Positions 16,270-21,849 of a stretch of DNA of 21,849 nucleotides are shown piece by piece. The notes beneath the pieces were generated by a model. The model searched no databases. It worked only from the letters and a program-made list of their open reading frames with translations, and was not told the DNA's origin. This DNA comes from JBJHBP01 sp050485645. GTDB lineage: Bacteria; Pseudomonadota; Gammaproteobacteria; Steroidobacterales; Rariloculaceae. The position numbers and the translations under genes were made by a program. The stretch spans positions 1 to 21,849 of the forward strand of contig JBJHBT010000049.1 in NCBI GenBank assembly GCA_050485645.1, read 5' to 3'. Each line of letters starts with the position of its first letter. The stretch's first letter is position 1.

Positions 16270-17559
16270 TCACAACTGCGAACGGATCGGCCACAGCAGG
16301 CGTTCGGACAGCTTCTCGCTCAGCGGCCGACGCTTCCACATCTGCAGTGTGTACGGTATCGCCGATTCAAGGTCGGCCTCGAAGACGCCGGCCATCTGCT
16401 GCGCGAATCCGTGCTCATAGATGTTGAGGCTGGCCTCGTCGTTGATCCTGAAACTGCGCGGATCGAAGTTGGTCGAACCAACCGACACGAACTCCCTGTC
16501 GATCACCAGGAGCTTCGTGTGCAGCATCGTCGGCTGGTACTCGTATATGTCGATGCCCGCCGTCAACAATCGGCCCCAGTCGGCCTTGGTCCGCAGTCGT
16601 ACCGTTTCCGAATCGATGTGCGGGCCGGGCACCAGGATGCGCACCACCACGTCGCGTTCACGCGCCGCGCGCAGCGCCTGGATGATCAACTCATCGGGCA
16701 CGAAATACGAGGCCGCAAGGTCGATCGTATGCTCGGCCGCGGCAATCGCCATCAGGTACATCAGGTGCATGCTTGCACTGCCGCCGGCCGGTGAGGCGAT
16801 GAACATGTGCGCATCCATGTCACCGGAATCTTCCAGAGACGGGAAGTAGTCTGGGCCGTTGAGAACAACGCCGGTGCTCTTGATCCAGTTGTCGTTGAAG
16901 GCGGCCTGCATCTGCGCGACCACCGGTCCCTCGATCCTGTAGTGAGAATCCCGCCAATGCTCCGGACTCTGCGCCCTACCCTGCCACACGTCGGCAATAC
17001 CCACGCCGCCGGTAAAGCCGACGCGCCCATCAACCACCAGCAGCTTGCGATGAGTGCGATTGTTCATGCGGCTCAGGTTGTACCAGCGCAGAGGCCGATA
17101 CCGGTGCAGGGTAACGCCGGCCTTCTCCATCCGATCCAGCAGTTTCTGGTCCATCTTGATGCTGCCAACCCAGTCGATCGTGACATTGACCGGGATGCCG
17201 GCGCGGGCACGCTCAGACAGCGCTTCCGTGAACTGCTGGCCGACTTCGCCGGACCAGTAGATGTAGGTCTCGAAACTGATCGACACCTGCGCGCCGCGGA
17301 TCGCATCGAGCATGGCCGGGAAAATTTCCACGCCGTTGTGCAGCGCCGTGACGTGGTTGCCCGTGATCACCGACGGGCCCAGCATCACCGACATTTCGCG
17401 CCGGAACTGCGGGTCTGCGATCGGGAATCGATGCTCTACCGTGCGCTCGAGGCTTTTTTCCGGAGTGATGAAATTCATCGCCAGCACCGCCAGCACCAGG
17501 CTGACTGCGGCAGTGATGATGATCGCCAGGCTCTTGCGTCGTCCGCCCCCGTCCGTCAT
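16270..17559 (-). CDS. cls: Cardiolipin synthase / phospholipase D-like protein
   Basis: A 429-residue protein with one N-terminal membrane helix (about residues 9-30, LAIIITAAVSLVLAVLAMNF) and two phospholipase D domains. The catalytic HKD motifs are HRKLLVVDGRVGFTGG near residue 169 and HTKLLVIDREFVSVGSTNFD near residue 347; both have the His, Lys and Asp needed. The family joins two phosphatidylglycerols, or PG and PE, into cardiolipin at the inner membrane. The single anchor and length resemble ClsB/ClsC-type proteins more than ClsA with its two anchors. Related PLD proteins with other lipid substrates cannot be excluded. ATG 17559 is preferred to GTG 17604, although neither has a strong ribosome site. 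It lies about 100 bp downstream of the Gln-rich gene on the same strand. Confidence 0.88.
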   Translation of the reverse strand: MTDGGGRRKSLAIIITAAVSLVLAVLAMNFITPEKSLERTVEHRFPIADPQFRREMSVMLGPSVITGNHVTALHNGVEIFPAMLDAIRGAQVSISFETYIYWSGEVGQQFTEALSERARAGIPVNVTIDWVGSIKMDQKLLDRMEKAGVTLHRYRPLRWYNLSRMNNRTHRKLLVVDGRVGFTGGVGIADVWQGRAQSPEHWRDSHYRIEGPVVAQMQAAFNDNWIKSTGVVLNGPDYFPSLEDSGDMDAHMFIASPAGGSASMHLMYLMAIAAAEHTIDLAASYFVPDELIIQALRAARERDVVVRILVPGPHIDSETVRLRTKADWGRLLTAGIDIYEYQPTMLHTKLLVIDREFVSVGSTNFDPRSFRINDEASLNIYEHGFAQQMAGVFEADLESAIPYTLQMWKRRPLSEKLSERLLWPIRSQL

Positions 17560-17656
17560 CCGTACCGCCTGTGCCGACCCTGCAGGCGTGAAAGGGCAGG
17601 GCACGTCAGCCGACGTTCCCTGTCAGCTGGCGACCCTGCGCTGTTCAGTGCTCGCG

Positions 17657-17878
17657 CTATCGGTTCTGCTCGTCGCGTTGAGCTGGCGCCTGCTGGTTCC
17701 GCTGTTCCCCTTGCTGTTGCTGCTGCTGTTCCTTGTTGCCCTGCTGGGGCTGTCGGCCCTGCTGGCCCTGCTGAGGTTGCTGGGGCTGCTGACCCGGCTG
17801 TTGCTTGCGACTCTCCTGTTGTTCTTTCTGACCCTGCTGTTCCTGTTGCTGGTTCTGCTGTCGGTCCTGATTGCTCAT
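17657..17878 (-). CDS. Glutamine-rich low-complexity protein
   Basis: A 73-residue protein that is nearly half glutamine, with E, G, P, R, N and K making up most of the rest. It has no hydrophobic segment, no aromatic core and no cysteine. Repeating units look like QQ-x-GQQ, QQPQQ and QQGEQR, so it is probably disordered. The start at ATG 17878 (MSNQDRQQNQ) is supported by GGGAGA upstream. An in-frame start at 17902 lies further up without a ribosome site. It sits between the AI-2E permease and cardiolipin synthase genes in the same direction. The secreted PRC-barrel protein at 1177 has a linker of similar bias. No function can be given; the good ribosome site and the long unbroken Q-rich frame argue that it is translated. 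Confidence 0.65.
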   Translation of the reverse strand: MSNQDRQQNQQQEQQGQKEQQESRKQQPGQQPQQPQQGQQGRQPQQGNKEQQQQQQGEQRNQQAPAQRDEQNR

Positions 17879-18082
17879 TGCAAATCTCCCTGGTTGGTCC
17901 ATCCGATCGATGTGCCTTCAGCCTGAGTCTTTCACGGCTTCGGCGCTGATTCTGTGCGATAGCAGACCCAGCAGACACGCGATGCGCCCTGGCACCGGCA
18001 TCCCCATCACGCACCCTCCGCAGTGACAGCAACCCGATGTCCGCCGCCGAACAGGCCGTACACGCGTGACGAGAACGATTGG

Positions 18083-19303
18083 CTAATCCGCCACCTCTGG
18101 CGGGCGGTTCATCCTGCGCTGCCGCGGGTGGTCCGGAGGGCCTTCCACCGTCGACGGCGCCTCTGTGCCGGTGAGGATCTCGATCCGGCCCGCGTCATGA
18201 TCGGATGTCATGCTCAGCGCAAGGCTTGCTTTCGCCTGCTTCCACACCGCGATAAGGAACGCGGTCAGGGGTACGGCGAGAACCATGCCGGTGATGCCGC
18301 CGAGCGCGATACCCCAGAAAAATACCGCAATCACCACCAGTGCGGGATGTAGCCCGGAACGATTCGCCATGATCTTTGGCGTCAGCAGCCAGCTCTCCAG
18401 GAGCTGTACCACCGTGAATACCAGCAGGCTCAGAGCGAGCAGCTGGAAGCCTCCCTCCGGCTGGAAATAGGCCAGGGGCAGCACGATCAGCAGTCCGATC
18501 AACGTGCCCAGAAAGGGCACGATGTTCAGCAGCCCCAGGGTCAGTCCAATAAGTATCGCGCCTTTCAGACCAATCAGCGTGAATCCGATGGAAAACAGTA
18601 TGCCCATGATCACCGCGATGACGAGCTGACCCTGAAAGAAGCCGGTCACCTGGGCGACAAAGACATCGATGAAGTACATGATGTTCTTCTGTGTTCTGGT
18701 GCCGAATACCGAGAGTGCCGCCGTGGTCTGGCCGCGCAGCCGTCCGCCTGACAGCAGGGCGAAGAACAGCATCAGCGGCACGAAGCTCAGGCCCACCAGC
18801 ATGCCGACGTAGGATCTTACGGTACCGCCAGCACCTTCCATCTCCGGTATCATCTCACTGAGTTCTCCGTCCTGTGCGCTTTCCGTCAACATACGGGTCA
18901 GGCCCGGGAAGCGGTCGCTCAGATACGCCTGCCATCCGGAAAGGATGTCTGGCGCAACCTCGATGAATTGCCATGCCTGGCGGACCAGGGTAGGCACCAC
19001 CAGTATTATCGTGCCGATGATTGTTGCGATGAACAGCAGCACGATGATGCTGGTGGCGGCAATACGCGACAGCCGCCACCGCCGTTCAAGCTGTTCCACC
19101 ACCGGGTTCAGCACCAGGGCGAGGATGCCCGCCACGCACAGGGGCATGATCAGGTTGTAGAAAAACGAAAGGGCCTGGCCCAGAGTCCAGAGTATGCCGG
19201 CAACGAGTCCGGCGAGCGCGACGATGGCCAACAGTACGGCTGTCGCTCTGAACAGGCGGCGTTCCACCGTGCCGAACAGGCGCGGCTCCGGGTTCGCGCT
19301 CAT
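18083..19303 (-). CDS. AI-2E family transporter (PerM/UPF0118 permease)
   Basis: A 406-residue integral membrane protein with about eight hydrophobic segments. Two come near residues 20-75, a third (IAATSIIVLLFIATIIGTII) follows, then a soluble stretch with LSGWQAYLSDRFPGL, and a cluster of helices runs from about residue 200 to 350. The internal motif LLNIVPFLGTLIGLL and the late LTPKIMANRSGLHPALVVIAVFFWG are hallmarks of the AI-2E/PerM family. The family includes a proposed autoinducer-2 exporter and Na+/H+ antiporters, so the substrate here is open. ATG 19303 has a modest ribosome site (ACGGA); upstream in-frame sequence to 19423 looks noncoding. The C-terminus after the last helix is hydrophilic. 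It follows the YqjK-like gene after a 200-bp gap in which I see nothing. Confidence 0.88.
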   Translation of the reverse strand: MSANPEPRLFGTVERRLFRATAVLLAIVALAGLVAGILWTLGQALSFFYNLIMPLCVAGILALVLNPVVEQLERRWRLSRIAATSIIVLLFIATIIGTIILVVPTLVRQAWQFIEVAPDILSGWQAYLSDRFPGLTRMLTESAQDGELSEMIPEMEGAGGTVRSYVGMLVGLSFVPLMLFFALLSGGRLRGQTTAALSVFGTRTQKNIMYFIDVFVAQVTGFFQGQLVIAVIMGILFSIGFTLIGLKGAILIGLTLGLLNIVPFLGTLIGLLIVLPLAYFQPEGGFQLLALSLLVFTVVQLLESWLLTPKIMANRSGLHPALVVIAVFFWGIALGGITGMVLAVPLTAFLIAVWKQAKASLALSMTSDHDAGRIEILTGTEAPSTVEGPPDHPRQRRMNRPPEVAD

Positions 19304-19504
19304 GGGTCGTTCCGTTTCGTGAGCGCAGCCATGGTCCTGGTCGCTCCCTTGTTCTGTCCCGCAAACAACGCGCCTGGTTCGCGGCCTTTCGCGCCTGGCG
19401 GCATTGCGGCGCCTCGCCATCACTCCGATATGCCTCGTTGCCGCGCCCTGTCAGTCACGACAATCCGCTCGCGAGGTTTGCCGGTTTACTCGCGGGGCAG
19501 AATG

Positions 19505-19807
19505 CTAGTCCAGCGTATCTCTGGTCCTCGACTGCATCATCAGCAGACGGCGCAGCCCCGCATTCGCCGCCTGCAGAATCGCCAGCAGCCGCAAGCCATG
19601 CAGTCGCCGTCCGCGGTGCAGGGTCGCGCCGAACAGGCCTGCGGCAATCAGCGTTGAGGGGGAAATCAACCGGTTCCGGACATTGCTGGCGATGCCACGA
19701 ACAACAACGCCAATACTGTTTCGGCGATGTCGGATCCTGCGTTCGACGGCGCGAATGTTCGCCCGCAACGTTGCAGGCCGGGTTGCGGAGCTGCCGTGAA
19801 CGCTCAT
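19505..19807 (-). CDS. YqjK-like small basic membrane protein
   Basis: A 100-residue, strongly basic protein (about 20 Arg). It has an N-terminal helix with R-x-x-x-R spacing (LRANIRAVERRIRHRRN) and a short hydrophobic segment (STLIAAGLFGATL). Its ATG overlaps the stop codon of the YqjE-like gene in an ATGA, implying translational coupling. Size, charge, a single short hydrophobic patch and position as third gene after YqjD- and YqjE-like genes match YqjK of the enterobacterial yqjCDEK set. The sequence itself is too divergent to prove homology by eye. Function is unknown. Confidence 0.65.
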   Translation of the reverse strand: MSVHGSSATRPATLRANIRAVERRIRHRRNSIGVVVRGIASNVRNRLISPSTLIAAGLFGATLHRGRRLHGLRLLAILQAANAGLRRLLMMQSRTRDTLD

Positions 19808-20235
19808 GCGGCACCGTCTGCTACGTCGGCAACGGGACCTGGCTTGAGTGCGCGCTGGGTGGCTGTCCATCCAAGCCAGTGACTCAGGCGCCTTATTCGC
19901 AACCAGCCAACGTAGGCCATGATGAGGTTGGCCGCAGTAACCAACAGCATCGCCAGTACGGGAGCGACGCCGATACTGATGAGTCCGAGGACCGCTGCGC
20001 CCACCAGGGCCAGCCAGGCACTCACGAGTACAAGGGCGGTGAAGACGGAGACAATGGCCATCCGCACCAGTGAATTCACCGAAAGCCGGGTTTCCAGGGT
20101 GGCCAGCTCGAGGTGGTCATGAGCCAGCTCGCGAAACTCGTTCATCAGCCGGGTCATGTCTGCGTGCAGCACGCTCGGTGATGGCGAAGCTGCGTCGCTC
20201 GCCATCACCGGTGGGCCATCGTCCGAGACGTTCAT
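19804..20235 (-). CDS. YqjE-like / phage-holin-type superfamily III membrane protein
   Basis: A 143-residue protein. The N-terminal 45 residues are polar and contain an amphipathic helix (RLMNEFRELAHDHLELATLET). Two long transmembrane helices follow (about 56-82, RMAIVSVFTALVLVSAWLAL, and 87-110, APVLAMLLVTAANLIMAY), then a basic tail. This helix plus two-span pattern with an E-L-x-x-L-E-T-R-L motif is that of the YqjE/holin-X family found with YqjD in many Proteobacteria. It is a bacterial envelope gene, not evidence for a prophage. The gene starts 18 bp after the DUF883 gene and overlaps the next by four bases, so the three form one operon. Confidence 0.75.
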   Translation of the reverse strand: MNVSDDGPPVMASDAASPSPSVLHADMTRLMNEFRELAHDHLELATLETRLSVNSLVRMAIVSVFTALVLVSAWLALVGAAVLGLISIGVAPVLAMLLVTAANLIMAYVGWLRIRRLSHWLGWTATQRALKPGPVADVADGAA

Positions 20236-20253
20236 GATTGCGCGCCCGCGGCG

Positions 20254-20598
20254 CTAGCGTGAGGACAGCAGGCGGCTCAGCACATAGCCCGCAGTGACCG
20301 CCAGGCCAAGTGTAAGCATCGGATGCTCACGCATGTAGCTGGTGCCCGCATTGATCAGCTCCTGACCCTTTTCGCCGGCACTGTCGAGCGCCTCTACGGC
20401 TTGGTTGGCCAGTTCGTCGGCGTTCTCCACCGCCTTGTGAGCGCCTGCGGCTGCGCGGTCGATCGTCGGATGCGCCGCCCTGGAAGCCGCGTCAATGCCC
20501 TGGTGAGCGCCTGAGGCGATGCGATCCATGGTTTCTGCGGTCGCGCCGGTCGCCGGCGGCTTCGAGTTGTTCGTGGCGGTCTGTGTCTTGTCGTTCAT
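20254..20598 (-). CDS. DUF883 / YqjD-ElaB-like ribosome-associated membrane protein
   Basis: A 114-residue protein. A Thr/Ala/Asn-rich start is followed by a long amphipathic helical part with repeated A-H or A-x-x-A patterns (RIASGAHQGIDAAS, HPTIDRAAAGAHKAVENADEL). A C-terminal module YMREHPMLTLGLAVTAGYVLSRLL has one membrane helix. The R-E-H-P-x-x-x-x-G-x-A-x-x-x-G-Y signature is diagnostic for the YqjD/ElaB/DUF883 group. In E. coli this group is tail-anchored, binds ribosomes and appears in stationary phase under RpoS. An AGGA lies upstream of ATG 20598. It is first of the YqjD/E/K-like trio and lies 90 bp after the PRC-barrel gene. Confidence 0.82.
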   Translation of the reverse strand: MNDKTQTATNNSKPPATGATAETMDRIASGAHQGIDAASRAAHPTIDRAAAGAHKAVENADELANQAVEALDSAGEKGQELINAGTSYMREHPMLTLGLAVTAGYVLSRLLSSR

Positions 20599-20688
20599 GA
20601 TGTTCGTCCTGGCTGTTCATCAGCTCTGAAGTGGAGTGACAGTGTCCGCGATGGCAGTCGTACCTCGACCAGCGTCGCGGTAACGTGA

Positions 20689-21102
20689 TCAGCCTCGCGG
20701 GGAGTCCGATCTTGTGGCGTAGTAGGACTCGATAGTGGAGTTCCAGCTCGCATCAGCCATATTCGGCCAGTGATCCTTGTCGAAGCCCGGTGCGTCCTTC
20801 AGGCGCTTCACATCCACGTCGAGGATGAACCGCTTGTTTTGCGGGTCCTGCCTGAGGGCGTTCCAGGGAATGGCGAACAGGCGATCACCCATGCCCAGAA
20901 ACCCGCCCGATGACAGTACTGCGTAGCGGATCCTGCCGGTCTGTATATCGAGCATGATGTCCTGGATGGTGCCGAGCTTCTCTTCCTGCAGGTTGCAGAC
21001 ATCATCGCCGGTGAGGGTGGCGGCGCTCAGCAAAGTGGGTCCGGTCCTGACATCAAAGGCTGATTCCTGACTACCGTTCGATTGTGTGACTGCGCTGTTC
21101 AT
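20689..21102 (-). CDS. Cytoplasmic PRC-barrel domain protein
   Basis: A 137-residue protein with no signal peptide or membrane segment. Residues 25-105 form a PRC-barrel: LLSAATLTGDDVCNLQEEKLG, IQDIMLDIQTGRIRYAVLSSGGFLGMG, then LFAIPWNALRQD. The C-terminal extension with DVDVKRLKDAPGFDKDHWP and W-N-S-T-I-E-S-Y-Y is a common tail in stress-associated PRC-barrel proteins. The ATG overlaps the TGA of the csbD gene in ATGA, so the two are translationally coupled. The partner or ligand is unknown. Confidence 0.87.
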   Translation of the reverse strand: MNSAVTQSNGSQESAFDVRTGPTLLSAATLTGDDVCNLQEEKLGTIQDIMLDIQTGRIRYAVLSSGGFLGMGDRLFAIPWNALRQDPQNKRFILDVDVKRLKDAPGFDKDHWPNMADASWNSTIESYYATRSDSPRG

Positions 21103-21278
21103 TTCGTTGCCCTCTTGGCGTCGCTCTTGATGTCCCCGTACTTGGCCTCAGCCTTGCCGCCATGCTTCTCGGCTTTGCCCTTGTACTCGGTGCTCTTGCT
21201 GCCGGTCGCCTTGCCGGCGACCTCCTTGACTTTTCCTGTCGCTTCTTTGGTGCGACCTTTGACCTGATTCTTGTTCAT
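21099..21278 (-). CDS. CsbD family stress protein
   Basis: A 59-residue lysine- and glycine-rich protein with the canonical CsbD repeat pattern: MNKNQVKGRTKEATGKVKEV, then GKAT--KSTEYKGKAEKHGG. It has no cysteine and no membrane segment. Family members are induced by general stress, and the biochemical role is undefined. The ribosome site GGAGGTGA (21290-21283 on the minus strand) matches the 16S anti-Shine-Dalgarno without a break, suggesting high expression. It is first of the long leftward gene run, overlaps the PRC-barrel gene by four bases, and is divergent from the right Crp/Fnr copy across 333 bp. Confidence 0.88.
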   Translation of the reverse strand: MNKNQVKGRTKEATGKVKEVAGKATGSKSTEYKGKAEKHGGKAEAKYGDIKSDAKRATK

Positions 21279-21356
21279 GAAATCACCTCCAGATGATGGA
21301 ACGGCTTGAATGCCGCCTTGTACCCTGAACTTTTGGAGATGCAGGGCGAGGTTTCC
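21279..21356 (-). promoter_or_regulatory. Conserved csbD leader, copy B
   Basis: The counterpart of the leader at 12515-12591. Read on the minus strand it has GGAAAC, CTGCATCTCC (including 21344-21337), AGTTCAGGG and TCATCTGGAGGT at nearly the same distances from the ATG. The spacing, 78 against 77 bases, makes common descent likely. It should contain the csbD promoter. Confidence 0.5.
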
Positions 21357-21611
21357 AAGATAGGTAAGTCGCCACTTCGGGTCGGTGCGTTGCCGAACAC
21401 ATGCGACATCACTTTGTTCGGAGTCCAGGTCACCAGGGAAACCCGGCCGTTGTACATCGTTCCCGGCCGCGGCGGCGTTCTGTTCGTCAGCGAACGGAAG
21501 GATCGATCGAGAAGGGCTAACCTGGAGAGGGCACATTGTTGAGATTGCATCAACCATGAGAGTTGAACTAACCTGAGGTGGAAATTCTGTCAAACATGTG
21601 GGGAAGGTCAG
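21357..21611. other. Remainder of the csbD-Crp/Fnr divergent region
   Basis: Together with the csbD leader this is a 333-bp region without a gene. It holds a small hairpin GTTCG-TCAG-CGAAC (21482-21495), the inverted repeat at 21538-21554, and the ribosome site GGGGAAGG before ATG 21612. The open frames through it have no recognisable product. Confidence 0.5.
21538..21554. promoter_or_regulatory. Candidate operator, GTTGA-N7-TCAAC
   Basis: A perfect 5-bp inverted repeat with a 7-base spacer, centred about 66 bases upstream of the start of the right Crp/Fnr gene. It is reminiscent of an FNR box (TTGAT-N4-ATCAA) but one base wider. It could be a site for autoregulation, or chance. Confidence 0.25.
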
Positions 21612-21849
21612 ATGACAGTCACTCACCCGGTTCGCAAGGCCATCGAGTCGAGTTCGCTGCTGCCTGGCGCGGATATCCGGCCTGTCGACAATCGGCTGCT
21701 TGCGTCCCTGCGGGCAGGCGGGCTTGCGCGTATCGAGCCGTATCTCGCGGCGGTGGAGCTGCCGCTGGGTGAAGTGCTTCACGAACCCGGGACGCGAATG
21801 CCCTATGTGTACTTTCCGGTGACCGCGATCGTGTCGCTGCTGTATGTGA
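21612..21849 (+). CDS. Crp/Fnr family transcriptional regulator (partial, runs off window)
   Basis: The first 79 codons of a second Crp/Fnr regulator, cut by the window end with no stop. It starts MTVTHPVRKA behind GGGGAAGG. From codon 4 on it matches codons 9-84 of the gene at 224-1081, with one amino-acid change (Pro here, Leu there) in the S-S-L-L-x-G-A-D stretch. The visible part covers the N-terminal tail and the first strands of the nucleotide-binding-type barrel (LGEVLHEPGTRMPYVYFPV). Whether the DNA-binding domain is intact and equally similar cannot be seen. It is divergent from csbD. Confidence 0.85.
   Translation, partial: MTVTHPVRKAIESSSLLPGADIRPVDNRLLASLRAGGLARIEPYLAAVELPLGEVLHEPGTRMPYVYFPVTAIVSLLYV
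21621..21849 (+). repeat. Direct repeat, right copy (5' part of Crp/Fnr gene)
   Basis: The partner of 248-476 at an offset of 21,373 bases, same orientation, two mismatches in 229 bases. It is truncated by the window end. Confidence 0.95.

Noticed and set aside
18088..18103. CCGCCA-CCTC-TGGCGG hairpin as terminator of the AI-2E gene
   Set aside because: It lies inside the last codons of the gene and has no U-tract.
19804..20235. Holin-like protein as sign of a prophage
   Set aside because: The neighbours are YqjD- and YqjK-like chromosomal genes and no phage gene is near; this holin-type family is a normal envelope family.

Overview
The window reads as chromosomal DNA from a high-GC Pseudomonadota bacterium, most likely a gammaproteobacterium; this is inferred from codon use and gene families only. 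It carries protein genes of the envelope and general-stress type. I see no tRNA, rRNA, CRISPR array, transposase or phage structural gene.

Layout, left to right. (1) Positions 1-1081 hold a decayed csbD-like start and an intact Crp/Fnr-type regulator. A perfect 10-bp hairpin separates it from a convergent gene for a secreted PRC-barrel protein (1177-1707). (2) Positions 1986-3450 hold a secreted or anchored protein of unknown function facing a secreted matrixin-type zinc metalloprotease. (3) Positions 3560-12268 are one giant gene for a cyclic beta-1,2-glucan synthase (NdvB/Cgs type, about 2,900 residues). (4) Positions 12592-15555 read the other way: a divergent CsbD-family protein, a DUF3185 membrane protein and a membrane-bound PQQ-dependent dehydrogenase. 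(5) Positions 15556-15942 have no convincing gene but carry several strong inverted repeats. (6) Positions 15943-21278 are a run of nine leftward genes: a 24-residue hydrophobic peptide, a cardiolipin synthase-type phospholipase D protein, a glutamine-rich protein, an AI-2E/PerM-family permease, a YqjK/YqjE/YqjD-like trio, a second PRC-barrel protein and a canonical CsbD protein. (7) The window ends inside a second Crp/Fnr gene (21612 onward).

The most striking structural fact is that the two Crp/Fnr genes are almost identical. At least 229 bp (248-476 and 21621-21849) match with two differences, in direct orientation and 21.37 kb apart, and the match starts abruptly inside the N-terminal codons. 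The whole stress and envelope gene set therefore lies between direct repeats. A second theme is csbD paralogy: two intact genes share a recognisable 77-78 bp leader, and a third, degraded start lies just upstream of the left regulator.

Taken together the genes fit an osmotic or envelope stress island: periplasmic glucan synthesis, anionic lipid synthesis, periplasmic sugar oxidation, ribosome- or membrane-associated YqjD/YqjE-like proteins, CsbD and PRC-barrel proteins, with Crp/Fnr regulators at both ends. The shared role and any regulation by those two proteins are inferences from gene content and position, not shown by the sequence.
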